A stretch of 64,000 bases of DNA, from NCBI GenBank assembly GCA_964540795.1, contig CAZINX010000002.1, positions 124,001-188,000 on the forward strand. The letters are read 5' to 3'. Position 1 is the first letter of the stretch. The number at the start of each line of letters is the position of its first letter. Of this stretch, positions 18,689 through 26,996 are shown piece by piece. Made by a program: the position numbers and the translations under genes. This DNA comes from Dichotomicrobium sp964540795 (GTDB lineage: Bacteria > Pseudomonadota > Alphaproteobacteria > Rhizobiales > Rhodomicrobiaceae). The notes beneath the pieces were generated by a model. It was given only the letters and a program-made list of their open reading frames with translations, did no database searches and was not told the origin of the DNA.

Positions 18689-21199
18689 TCAGTGCGCCTG
18701 CTGCAGCCGGGCTTCGGCCTCGGTCTGATCCGGGCGCCTGGCCTGCCCGTCTTCAGGCAGCAGCACCGTCACGGTCGTGCCCGCGCCCTCGGCCGAGCGC
18801 AGGTCGATCTGCCCGTTATGCAGCTCCACCAGGCTTTTCACCAGAGACAGGCCCAGCCCCGCGCCGCGATGCTGCGAGCCTTGCGGTCGTGTCTCGAAGC
18901 GCTGGAACACGCTGTCCTGATAGTCCTCCGGGATGCCGCAGCCCGTGTCCTGCACCGAAAAGGCGATCATGTCGCCGTCCCGGTAAGCGTTGAGGCTGAT
19001 GGTCCGGCCCGCCTCGGAAAAGCCGATGGCGTTCGACAGCAGATTATAGAGGATCTGCGTGACCCGCTTGTCGTCGGCGACCAGCGAACCGACATCCGGC
19101 GCAATTTCGATGTCCAGTTCGATATTCTCCGCCGAGAGCCGCTCTCGCACACCGAGTTCCGCCGAGCGGATGATCTCGCGCACATCGGCCTCGCGCTTTT
19201 TCAGCTCCAGCGCGCCCGCGTCAATCGTGGCCAGGTCGAGAATGTCGTTGATGATGGCCAGCAGCGCCTGGCTCGATGAGCGGATATCGCTAAGATATTC
19301 GAGCTGACGCGGGTTCAAATCGCCCACATGCGGCTGGCCGAGCAGTTCACTGAAGCCGATGATGTTGGTCAGTGGTGTGCGCAACTCGTAGGAGACATGC
19401 GAGATGAAGGTGTTCTTCAGCCGGTCCGACGCCTCCAGCGCCTCGTTGCGCTCGATAAGCGCGCGCTCGACCCGCTTGCTGTCGGTGATATCGACATAGG
19501 TCATCATTGTCGCGCCGTCAGGCAGCGGCACGCCGGCATAAGCCAGCACCTTGTCGTCATCCAGCGTCATCTGCCCGTCGAAGGCCGCGCGCTCGTCCTG
19601 CAGGTCCACCACGGCATCGCGCGTGCGCTCCCACGGCTTGGCGTCGTCGACCTTTCCGCCGCAAGCCGAAATCACCTCATCGACATGCGGGGAACCGCCA
19701 AGGAAGGTTTCATCCAGCCCCCAGATTTCTCTGAAGGCCGGGTTGAACAGGCGCAGCCGGCCATCCGATCCGAACACCGCCACACCTTCGCGCAGGTGGT
19801 CCAGCGTCTCGCGCTGCACCCGGATCAGCGCATTGTAGCGGCTCTCCAGCGCAAGCCGCTCGGTCACATCGTCATAAAGGAAGGTCACGCCCCCATCCGG
19901 GCGCTGGTCCGCCGCCACATGAACAGCGCGCCCGTCCGGCAAATGCCACCAATCCTCCTGCAACGCATCGGCTCCGGCGCTGTCGAAAGCGGCCATCTGC
20001 CGCGCGCGCCAGTCCCGGTAATCGATCTGCTCGGGCAGCAGCCGCTCGCCGCGCAGCCGGTCCAGCACCTCCCCATAAGTCGGGCGCTGATCGAGCCAAT
20101 GGGGGGGCAGCTGCCACAGCGATGCGAAGGCTTCGTTATAAAAACTCAGCCGGCGATCCGTGCCGAAGATCGCCACCCCGCTCGCCACGCGGTTCAGCGT
20201 GCGCGCATGGGCCGCCATCTGCCGGTCGAGTTCGCCCCGAGCGCTTTCCAGCGGCGCCACATCGATTGCCACGCCGCCGCTCGCCTCGCCCACGGGCAGC
20301 GCCGCGGTGTCGTAGCTGCGCCGCTCGCCGCCAACGATGGTCTGCAGCCGTTCGCGGAACGTCTTGCCGGCCTCAAGAGCCTTGTCGATCCGCTGGCGCT
20401 GGCGCGATTCCAGAAGTTCGACCTGCCCTTCCACGACGTCGCTCGCGCTGGTCTCATCCACCGCCGCGACATAAGCCTGGTTAACCCAGGTCAGCCGGTC
20501 CTCGCTGTCGCGCAGCCAGGCCGGGATGGGCAGCGCCTCCAGCAGGGAGCGGAACGCGGACAGGTCGCTCTCCGCCGCCTTCAGGCGGCGCGCCAGCCGG
20601 GCGCGCTCCTCGCCGTGATCGCACAGCGCGCGCAGGCGCAGCACCAGATAAGACCCGGACGGCCGCCCGTCCGCTTCGATGCTGGCGCCCTGCGCGGTCG
20701 TCAGCAGCAGATTGAACGCCTCGCCGCTCTCCTTGAGCCTGCCGACGCTCTGCTCCAGCGCCAGCGCGCTTTCGCCGTCCAGCCAGGCGGCGAACCGGCT
20801 CAGCCGGCGCATCTCAAGCGGCACGCCCAATTCCGGGTCAAGCGCGTAGGTGACGAGGCGCGGCTGTTCGGCGTCATGGGACCACAGCAGGACGGCCTGC
20901 CGCTCCGCGTTCAGCAGCGCATGGGCTGCGCCCAGCTCACCGGCCAGACGCGAAATTTCCGCGGCGCTTTCATCCTGCGCGCGCCAGCATTGGCGCAGCG
21001 CGACCGCAAGCCCGCCCGCAGCCACCGCCAGGCCCGCACCGGCCGCGGCCATCCACGGGGCGGACACGGGTGCGGTCAAACCGAACAATTCTGCCGCCGC
21101 CGCAGCCGAGCGCGGCGCGAGCGCCGCCGCGGCAAAAAGGGCAATCCCGCCGCTCAAGCGCCTGTCTCTGATGCTCGGGTGTGATCTGAAAAACCGCAT
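18689..21199 (-). CDS. divL: DivL-like PAS-domain kinase with Tyr in place of the H-box His
   Basis: The 836-residue protein has two N-terminal hydrophobic segments (about residues 15-70), several PAS-like repeats (about 215-580), a DHp helix and an HATPase domain. The H-box reads FISHVSYELRTPL: the phospho-accepting His of SHELRTPL is Tyr (residue 604, codon 19390-19388). ATPase motifs look intact: N-box LYNLLSNA, QDTGCGIP and GAGLGLSLVK. In Caulobacter, DivL has the same substitution (Tyr-550) and controls CckA and so CtrA. The upstream tsaE neighbourhood also fits divL. Start ATG 21199 (MRFFRSHPS) was preferred over a longer Arg-rich frame to 21337. Confidence 0.88.
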   Translation of the reverse strand: MRFFRSHPSIRDRRLSGGIALFAAAALAPRSAAAAAELFGLTAPVSAPWMAAAGAGLAVAAGGLAVALRQCWRAQDESAAEISRLAGELGAAHALLNAERQAVLLWSHDAEQPRLVTYALDPELGVPLEMRRLSRFAAWLDGESALALEQSVGRLKESGEAFNLLLTTAQGASIEADGRPSGSYLVLRLRALCDHGEERARLARRLKAAESDLSAFRSLLEALPIPAWLRDSEDRLTWVNQAYVAAVDETSASDVVEGQVELLESRQRQRIDKALEAGKTFRERLQTIVGGERRSYDTAALPVGEASGGVAIDVAPLESARGELDRQMAAHARTLNRVASGVAIFGTDRRLSFYNEAFASLWQLPPHWLDQRPTYGEVLDRLRGERLLPEQIDYRDWRARQMAAFDSAGADALQEDWWHLPDGRAVHVAADQRPDGGVTFLYDDVTERLALESRYNALIRVQRETLDHLREGVAVFGSDGRLRLFNPAFREIWGLDETFLGGSPHVDEVISACGGKVDDAKPWERTRDAVVDLQDERAAFDGQMTLDDDKVLAYAGVPLPDGATMMTYVDITDSKRVERALIERNEALEASDRLKNTFISHVSYELRTPLTNIIGFSELLGQPHVGDLNPRQLEYLSDIRSSSQALLAIINDILDLATIDAGALELKKREADVREIIRSAELGVRERLSAENIELDIEIAPDVGSLVADDKRVTQILYNLLSNAIGFSEAGRTISLNAYRDGDMIAFSVQDTGCGIPEDYQDSVFQRFETRPQGSQHRGAGLGLSLVKSLVELHNGQIDLRSAEGAGTTVTVLLPEDGQARRPDQTEAEARLQQAH

Positions 21200-21512
21200 G
21201 ACGGGTTGCTGCTCGCCGTGATGGATCGGCGTCGGCGGAGATCGCGTGGCGCCGTCGCCCCGCCGGACCGGACGTCGAATCACAAGCAGTCTAGCGCCTC
21301 TATGGGGCGTTGCCCAACGTGCGGTTGTATCTTCCACGGCTGAACGAAGTTTTCAACGTCCGTGTTGAACAGCCCGCTGACGAAACGGCCCGCCAAATCC
21401 GATGACAACCGCTCCCGCATTGGCTATAGCTGGCGATCGCGCGCACGTCGACAGCGGCGCGAGCCAACAACAGCAACAGCGCAGTCGGCCCACAAGACCG
21501 GGGGATAAGAAC
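21200..21512 (+). other. Divergent intergenic region, divL / bactofilin
   Basis: About 313 bp separate the divL ATG from the preferred bactofilin GTG. No CtrA-type TTAA-N7-TTAA box or strong palindrome was found. A TATAGC-like element near 21420 could be a -10 for the rightward gene. The frame is open back to an ATG at 21402, so the bactofilin could be up to 37 residues longer with a Gln-rich N-terminus. Confidence 0.4.
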
Positions 21513-22160
21513 GTGAGCAAGAGCCGCCAAGCCGTCATTCAGGGCGATACCGTCATCAAGGGCGAAATTTCCAACTGCGATTATCTCGAAGTCTACGGGT
21601 ATGTGGAAGGGGAGGTGGACGCCTCCCGCGTGACGGTGCGCGAGGGCGGCAAACTGTTCGGCACGCTGCGCGCGGGCGACGCGGAGATCGAGGGGCTGTT
21701 GCAGGGCGATGTGTTCGTGCGCCGCCTCATCAAGGTCGGCAGCACCGGCAACGTGAATGGCGATGTGCAATACGGCCAGATCGCGGTGGACCTCGGCGGC
21801 GAGTTGAGCGCGAAGCTGAGCAATGTGCCGCCGGAAATCACGGGCGATCTCGAACTGAGCGTGAAGAAGGGCCGCGCGGTGCGGATCAGCCTGGTCGACC
21901 TGAACGCCGTCGACCCCGATGACCATGCGAAAGACCTGCAGTTTTCCGTCAGCAATGCGCAGGGCGGCTTCGTCGCGCATTCCAAATCGCCGACGACCGC
22001 GATCGCCACTTTCACGCAAGCCGATCTGGAAGCCGGCGCGATCGCTTTTGTCCACGACGGCAATTCCACGGACAATGTCGGCTTCAAGGTGCAGGTGAGG
22101 GACGCCAAGGGCGCGAGTTCCGGCGATCCGAAATCCGTCACCGTGAACGTTCAGGCGTAA
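21513..22160 (+). CDS. Bactofilin with C-terminal CSPG/cadherin-like repeat
   Basis: Residues about 1-110 form a bactofilin beta-helix: repeated short strands such as VIQGDTVIKGEISNCDYLEV, GEVDASRVTVREGGKLFGTL and GDVQYGQIAVDLGGEL. Bactofilins polymerise into cytoskeletal filaments at membranes, stalks and poles. Residues about 115-215 look like a CSPG repeat: AVDPDDHAKDLQFSV, then ATFTQADLEAGAIAFVHDG and VGFKVQVRDAKG. Such repeats usually occur in extracellular adhesins, yet no signal peptide is present. The start is GTG at 21513, with GGGGGA about ten bases upstream. It is divergent from divL. The combination is unusual; the cell compartment is unresolved. Confidence 0.82.
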   Translation: MSKSRQAVIQGDTVIKGEISNCDYLEVYGYVEGEVDASRVTVREGGKLFGTLRAGDAEIEGLLQGDVFVRRLIKVGSTGNVNGDVQYGQIAVDLGGELSAKLSNVPPEITGDLELSVKKGRAVRISLVDLNAVDPDDHAKDLQFSVSNAQGGFVAHSKSPTTAIATFTQADLEAGAIAFVHDGNSTDNVGFKVQVRDAKGASSGDPKSVTVNVQA

Positions 22161-22170
22161 AACGAGCGGC

Positions 22171-22194
22171 GGCGGCCGCAAGGGGCCGCCGGGT
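22171..22194 (+). terminator. Possible bidirectional terminator between bactofilin and ahcY
   Basis: GGCGGCC (22171-22177) and GGCCGCC (22184-22190) form a perfect 7-bp stem with a six-base loop, between two convergent stop codons. Only a short TTT follows on the plus strand and TTTT on the minus side, so termination strength is uncertain. Confidence 0.45.
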
Positions 22195-22201
22195 TTAAGC
22201 G

Positions 22202-23590
22202 TCAATAACGGTAGGCGTCGGGCTTGTACGGGCCTTGCGGCGTCACGCCGATATATTCGGCCTGGTCCGGCGACAACTCTGTCAGCTTCACGCCCATCTT
22301 CTCCAGATGCAGACGGGCGACCTTCTCGTCGAGGCGCTTGGGCAGGACGTAGACCTTGTTGTCGTATTCGTCGCCCTTGGTCCACAGCTCGATCTGCGCC
22401 AGCACCTGGTTGGTGAAGCTCGCCGACATCACGAAGCTCGGATGGCCGGTGGCGTTGCCGAGGTTGAGAAGCCGCCCTTCCGACAGCAGGATCATCCGCT
22501 TGCCGCCGGGAAACTCGATCATGTCCACCTGCGGCTTGATGTTCGTCCACTTGTGGTTCTTGAGCGCGGCCACCTGAATCTCGTTGTCGAAGTGGCCGAT
22601 GTTGCCGACGATCGCCATGTCCTTCATCTCGCGCATGTGCTCGATGCGGATCACGTCCTTGTTGCCGGTCGCAGTGATGAAGATGTCGGCCTGCGGCGCG
22701 GCGTCCTCCATCGTCGTGACCTCGAAGCCATCCATGCTGGCCTGAAGCGCGCAAATCGGGTCGACTTCGGTCACCTTCACGCGCGCGCCGGCGCCGCGCA
22801 GGCTCTGGGCCGAGCCCTTGCCGACATCGCCATAGCCGCAGACGACCGCGACCTTGCCGGCCATCATCGTGTCGGTGGCGCGGCGGATGCCGTCGACAAG
22901 GCTCTCCTTGCAGCCGTACTTGTTGTCGAACTTCGACTTGGTAACGCTGTCATTCACGTTGATCGCCGGGAACGGCAGCAGCCCCTGCTCGACGAACTTG
23001 TGCAGGCGATGGACGCCTGTGGTCGTTTCCTCGCTGACGCCGACGAGCTTGTCGCGCTGCTGGGTGAACCAGCCCGGCGTTTCGCTCATGCGCTTCCTGA
23101 TCTGCGCGAACAGCGCCTCTTCCTCTTCGGATTCCGGGTTGGCGATCAAGCCGGTCTCGCCCGCTTCGACGCGCGCGCCCAGTATGATGTAGAGCGTGGC
23201 GTCGCCGCCGTCATCGAGGATCAGGTTCGCGCCCTCATCAAAGTGGAAGATGCGGTCGGCGTAGTCCCAGTATTCCTCAAGGCTCTCGCCCTTCACCGCG
23301 AAGACCGGGATGCCCTGCCGGGCGATCGCCGCGGCGGCGTGGTCCTGCGTAGAGAAGATGTTGCACGACGCCCAGCGCACCTGCGCGCCCAGCGCGGTCA
23401 GCGTCTCGATCAGCACGGCTGTCTGGATGGTCATGTGCAGCGAGCCGGCGATGCGCGCGCCCTTGAGCGGCTGCGACGCGCCGAACTCCTCGCGCAGCGC
23501 CATGAGACCCGGCATCTCGGTCTCGGCAATGTCGATTTCCTTGCGGCCATACTCGGCCAGCGAAATGTCCTTGATAGCGTAATCTTGCAT
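22202..23590 (-). CDS. ahcY: Adenosylhomocysteinase
   Basis: AhcY hydrolyses S-adenosylhomocysteine to adenosine and homocysteine using bound NAD, removing the inhibitor of SAM-dependent methyltransferases. The 462-residue protein has GSLHMTIQTAVLIETL, NVNDSVTKSKFDNKYGC with the catalytic Lys/Asp region, and the NAD fingerprint VVCGYGDVGKGSA. It ends in YRY, the conserved C-terminal Tyr region. The ATG at 23590 (MQDYAIKDIS) has GGAA nearby; the frame extends to 23695 without a plausible start. An imperfect palindrome about 100 bp upstream is a candidate operator. Confidence 0.97.
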   Translation of the reverse strand: MQDYAIKDISLAEYGRKEIDIAETEMPGLMALREEFGASQPLKGARIAGSLHMTIQTAVLIETLTALGAQVRWASCNIFSTQDHAAAAIARQGIPVFAVKGESLEEYWDYADRIFHFDEGANLILDDGGDATLYIILGARVEAGETGLIANPESEEEEALFAQIRKRMSETPGWFTQQRDKLVGVSEETTTGVHRLHKFVEQGLLPFPAINVNDSVTKSKFDNKYGCKESLVDGIRRATDTMMAGKVAVVCGYGDVGKGSAQSLRGAGARVKVTEVDPICALQASMDGFEVTTMEDAAPQADIFITATGNKDVIRIEHMREMKDMAIVGNIGHFDNEIQVAALKNHKWTNIKPQVDMIEFPGGKRMILLSEGRLLNLGNATGHPSFVMSASFTNQVLAQIELWTKGDEYDNKVYVLPKRLDEKVARLHLEKMGVKLTELSPDQAEYIGVTPQGPYKPDAYRY

Positions 23591-23690
23591 GTTGTTCCGT
23601 TTTCCGTTCGCGTTTCCTGGCCGCGCGGGCGCATCCCGGCGGCGCGGCTTGGTCTTCCCTATACCTGCCCGCGGCGCGCGGGGCAATAAA

Positions 23691-23712
23691 GACATAAAGA
23701 TGAGTTTATATC
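23691..23712 (-). promoter_or_regulatory. Candidate SahR-like operator upstream of ahcY
   Basis: GACATAAA (23691-23698) and TTTATATC (23705-23712) are 8-bp inverted half-sites with one mismatch and a six-base spacer, in an AT-rich island within a GC-rich gap about 100 bp upstream of the ahcY start. From memory it resembles operators assigned to SahR, the ArsR-family SAH sensor, ahead of alphaproteobacterial methionine-cycle genes. The assignment is inference; no sahR gene lies in this window. Confidence 0.5.
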
Positions 23713-23757
23713 GTGGCCGCGCAAATGACCAGCCGCGTGGGCGACCGCGCTTGCGGC

Positions 23758-24099
23758 TCAGCCCGGCGCGGGGCCGCTTTCGCCCTCGTCGTCTTCGTGG
23801 AAACCGGCCTCGACCAGCCCGATCAGCGCCTCAAGCGCCTCTTCGGCTTCCGGGCCTTTCGTCTCTATGAGGATCGTGGAACCCTGCGCCGCGCCGAAGG
23901 TCAAAAGCCCCATGATCGAGCCGCCATTGACGCTCACGCCATCCTTGGTGACGGTGACGTCCGCGTCGTACTTTTCCGCGACATGCACGAATTTCGCCGT
24001 CGCCCGGGCGTGCAGACCCCGCTTGTTGCGGATCTGAACTTCGGCCAGACAGTTGTAGACGCCCTCGCCGGACGGTTCGGTATCGGTCGAGTCCGACAT
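23758..24099 (-). CDS. HPr-family phosphocarrier (PTS-Ntr type)
   Basis: HPr carries phosphate from enzyme I to EIIA proteins. The phosphorylated histidine is H30 in RNKRGLHARATAK, and the serine site is S61 in VNGGSIMGLL. At 113 residues it has a 15-residue acidic N-terminal extension and an acidic Gly/Pro tail beyond the usual 85-90 residues. The EIIA-Man-type gene lies 80 bp upstream on the same strand, and ahcY lies 167 bp downstream. No sugar permease is nearby, so this is a regulatory PTS as in other alphaproteobacteria. Ser-61 would be the HPr kinase target if hprK exists elsewhere. Confidence 0.95.
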   Translation of the reverse strand: MSDSTDTEPSGEGVYNCLAEVQIRNKRGLHARATAKFVHVAEKYDADVTVTKDGVSVNGGSIMGLLTFGAAQGSTILIETKGPEAEEALEALIGLVEAGFHEDDEGESGPAPG

Positions 24100-24179
24100 T
24101 GGTTCCGGTGCTCAAGTCATTTTGTCGCGACGCCGCCCCTCGGCCCCGAGTGAAACCGCGCCCGCAAGCGCAAAGATGC

Positions 24180-24581
24180 CTAGCTGCCAGCGAGCATATC
24201 ACTGACGACGCGAATATACTTCTGGCCCGCCTCGCGCGCTTCGTCGGCCGCCTCGCGCAGCCGGTTCTCCTCGCGCACGCGCGCCAGCTTGATAAGCATC
24301 GGCAGATTGACCCCCGCGATCACCTCGACATTCGCGCCGTTCATCGCCGAGATCGCCAGATTCGACGGCGTTCCGCCGAACATGTCCGTCAGCAGCACCG
24401 CGCCATCGCCGGTGTCGACAGACTTCATGGCCCGCAGGATCGCTTCGCGCCGCTCCTCCATGTCGTCGTCCGGCGTGATGGCGATGGCGGCGATCTGGTC
24501 CTGAGGCCCGACCACATGCTCCAGCACGGCCCGGAACTCGCGCGCCAGATTGCCGTGGGTGATGATGACAATCCCGATCAT
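24180..24581 (-). CDS. PTS EIIA component, mannose/fructose family
   Basis: The 133-residue protein begins MIGIVIITHGNLAREF; His-9 in this motif is the EIIA-Man phosphorylation site. It continues with VLLTDMFGGTPSNLAI, another family hallmark. There is no IIB/IIC/IID partner, so in alphaproteobacteria it serves as the output of a regulatory PTS through HPr. The frame opens at 24671, but the ATG at 24581 is where homology starts. The usual neighbours hprK and chvGI are absent here; the divergent dapF gene lies upstream. Confidence 0.93.
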   Translation of the reverse strand: MIGIVIITHGNLAREFRAVLEHVVGPQDQIAAIAITPDDDMEERREAILRAMKSVDTGDGAVLLTDMFGGTPSNLAISAMNGANVEVIAGVNLPMLIKLARVREENRLREAADEAREAGQKYIRVVSDMLAGS

Positions 24582-24664
24582 GGCTGGCCTCTGCGCTGCG
24601 CGAAGCGCCCGCCTTTTCCCCGCGTGTTCACGCGGAATCCGTTTTGTTTCGTCATGGCCCGCTC

Positions 24665-24682
24665 GATTCACTTTCGTGAATC
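24665..24682. promoter_or_regulatory. Palindrome with two GANTC sites between EIIA and dapF
   Basis: GATTCACTTTCGTGAATC is a perfect 7-bp inverted repeat with a four-base spacer. Both arms contain GANTC, the CcrM methylation site of alphaproteobacteria. It lies 84 bp upstream of the EIIA start and about 140 bp upstream of dapF, so it could act on either promoter. A second palindrome, CGCGTGTTCACGCG, lies at 24621-24634. No regulator can be named. Confidence 0.4.
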
Positions 24683-24823
24683 TTCATAGTCACGCTGCAG
24701 CGCACACCATGCAAGAAGTTTCACGCACAGGCGCGACAAAATTGCGCGCTTACCGCCCCGCGAGCCGCGCTGCCGGCGACCGGCGCAATTGCGCGGGGCC
24801 TCAACCATTCTTATAACCCCCCT

Positions 24824-25741
24824 ATGAGCAATGTGTTGCGCGCGCCGGCCGGCGACCGTCTTCGCTACTGCAAGATGAACGGTCTCGGCAATGACTTCGT
24901 TATTGCCGACACGCGGTGGACGCCGTTCCGCGTGACCGGGTCGCTTGCGCGCGCGCTGGCCGACCGCGAAACAGGTATCGGCTGCGACCAGGTGGCCGCG
25001 CTGGAGCCCTCGGACGAGGCCGACATTTTCATGCGCATCTTCAACGCCGACGGCTCGGAAGCCGGCGCTTGCGGAAACGTCTCGCGCTGCGTTGCGGTAT
25101 TGCTGGCCGAGGAAACAGGCGCGCCGGACTGCGCGATCGAGACCGCTTCGGGCGTTATCGTCGCCGAGGCAATCGGGCTGAACGCTGCGGCGGTCGACAT
25201 GGGCGCGCCCCGCTTCGGCTGGGCCGAGATCCCGCTGGCGCATCCGGTGGATGACGCGAACGAAGTCTTCATCGGCCCGGCAGGCGCAGGCGCGGCCGAG
25301 GACGACGTCTTCGATCTGGGGCTGGCGAGCGTGGTGAATGTGGGCAATCCACACTGCATCTTTTGGGTCGATGACGCGGAGGCGATCGACCTAGCGCGGA
25401 TCGGCCCGGCGCTGGAACGCCACCCGCTGTTCCCCGAGCGCGTAAATATCTCGATGGCTGAGGTCGATACACCCGACAGCATCGCGCTGCGCGTGTGGGA
25501 GCGCGGCGCGGGATTGACGCGCGCGTGCGGCACGGCGGCCTGCGCGGTGGCGGTCGCGGCGGCGCGCACCGGGCGCGCGAACCGGCACGTGACGGTCAAT
25601 CTGCCGGGCGGGCCGCTCGACATCGACTGGCGCGCGAGCAACGACCACATCATCATGACCGGCCCGGTCGAATGGGAGCATCGCGGCGAGATCGACGTGA
25701 CGCCTGGGGGCGAACTTGCCGGTTTCCGGGAGGTGACCTGA
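24824..25741 (+). CDS. dapF: Diaminopimelate epimerase
   Basis: DapF converts LL-diaminopimelate to the meso form for lysine and peptidoglycan synthesis. The two catalytic cysteines are C83 in GSEAGACGNVSRC and C235 in LTRACGTAAC, and the N-terminal KMNGLGNDFV motif is present. At 305 residues it is longer than the E. coli enzyme by about 30. The ATG at 24824 was chosen because it gives the expected short N-terminus before RLRYCKMNG. The mtaB start follows 1 bp after the stop, so the two are translationally coupled. Confidence 0.97.
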   Translation: MSNVLRAPAGDRLRYCKMNGLGNDFVIADTRWTPFRVTGSLARALADRETGIGCDQVAALEPSDEADIFMRIFNADGSEAGACGNVSRCVAVLLAEETGAPDCAIETASGVIVAEAIGLNAAAVDMGAPRFGWAEIPLAHPVDDANEVFIGPAGAGAAEDDVFDLGLASVVNVGNPHCIFWVDDAEAIDLARIGPALERHPLFPERVNISMAEVDTPDSIALRVWERGAGLTRACGTAACAVAVAAARTGRANRHVTVNLPGGPLDIDWRASNDHIIMTGPVEWEHRGEIDVTPGGELAGFREVT

Positions 25742-25742
25742 G

Positions 25743-26996
25743 ATGAGCGCGCGCATCATCACCTTCGGCTGCCGGCTGAACGCCAACGAGAGCCAGGCGA
25801 TGGCGGAGCACGCCGAGGCTGCCCGGCTGAACGACGCGGTGATCGTGAACACATGCGCCGTGACGGGCGAGGCTGTGCGCCAGGCGCGCCAGGCGATCCG
25901 CCGCGCGCGGCGGGACAACCCGGACGCGCGCATCATCGTCACCGGCTGCGCGGCGCAAACCGAGCCGGAGCGCTTCGCCGAGATGGCGGAGGTAGATTAT
26001 GTCATCGGCAACGCCGAGAAGATGGAACGCGGCACCTTCGAGCGGCTGAGCACGGGCGAGGCCCCGCGCGCGTTGGTGAACGACATCATGTCGGTGCGCG
26101 AAACCGCCGGCCACATGATCGCCGGCTTCGGCGGCAGGGCGCGCGCCTTCGTGCAAATCCAGAACGGCTGCGATCACCGCTGCACCTTCTGCATCATCCC
26201 TTATGGGCGCGGGCCGTCGCGCTCGGTGCCCGCCGGCGAGGTGGTGCGCCAGATCAGGACGCTGGCCGAGCAGGGCTACCGCGAGGTCGTGCTGACCGGC
26301 GTGGACCTGACCGCATACGGCGCGGACCTGCCGGGCGAGATGACGCTGGGCAAGCTGGTGCGCAAGATCCTCAAGCTCGTGCCGGAACTGCCGCGCCTGC
26401 GCATCTCCTCGATCGACACCATCGAGGCGGATGGCGACCTCGTCGCCGCAATGGCCGAGGAGGAGCGGCTGATGCCGCATCTCCACCTGTCGCTGCAGGC
26501 GGGCGACGATATGATCCTCAAGCGCATGAAGCGGCGGCATTCGCGCGCGGACGCGGTGCGGTTCTGCGCGGAGATGCGCCGGCTGCGCCCGGACATTGCG
26601 TTCGGCGCGGACATCATCGCGGGCTTCCCGACCGAAACCGGGGAAATGTTCGCCAACTCTCTGGCGCTGGTGGATGATTGCGGGCTGAGCCACCTGCATG
26701 TCTTCCCGTTCTCCCCGCGCCCGGGCACCCCGGCAGCGAAGATGCCGCAGCTTGAGCGCCAGGAGATCAAGGCGCGCGCGCACGCCTTGCGCGAGAAGGG
26801 TCAGCAGGCGCTGAACGACCATCTGCGCAGCCTCGCGGGCCGCGAACTCGATATTCTGATGGAAAACGCCACACGCGGCCGCGCGCCGCAATATGCCGAG
26901 GTCAATCTGCCCGACCCATGCGAACCGGGCGCGCTGGTGCGGGCGCATATCACCGGCGTCAAGGCCGGAAAGCTGGAAGGAACAGTGGCCGCGTGA
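25743..26996 (+). CDS. mtaB: tRNA t6A37 methylthiotransferase MtaB
   Basis: MtaB is a radical-SAM enzyme that converts t6A37 to ms2t6A37 in tRNAs. The N-terminal MTTase domain supplies cluster cysteines in FGCRLNANES, NTCAVTGEA and TGCAAQTEPE. The radical-SAM cluster motif is CDHRCTFC (CxxxCxxC) with CIIPYGRGPSRS following. The 417-residue length and RimO/MiaB-unlike LHVFPFSPRPGTPA segment fit MtaB. Its substrate t6A needs TsaE, encoded at 17028-18620. The stop overlaps the ftsY GTG start. Confidence 0.94.
   Translation: MSARIITFGCRLNANESQAMAEHAEAARLNDAVIVNTCAVTGEAVRQARQAIRRARRDNPDARIIVTGCAAQTEPERFAEMAEVDYVIGNAEKMERGTFERLSTGEAPRALVNDIMSVRETAGHMIAGFGGRARAFVQIQNGCDHRCTFCIIPYGRGPSRSVPAGEVVRQIRTLAEQGYREVVLTGVDLTAYGADLPGEMTLGKLVRKILKLVPELPRLRISSIDTIEADGDLVAAMAEEERLMPHLHLSLQAGDDMILKRMKRRHSRADAVRFCAEMRRLRPDIAFGADIIAGFPTETGEMFANSLALVDDCGLSHLHVFPFSPRPGTPAAKMPQLERQEIKARAHALREKGQQALNDHLRSLAGRELDILMENATRGRAPQYAEVNLPDPCEPGALVRAHITGVKAGKLEGTVAA

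Noticed and set aside
23591..23757. SAH or SAM-II riboswitch ahead of ahcY
   Set aside because: I could not build a convincing conserved core; the palindromic AT-rich site fits a protein operator better.
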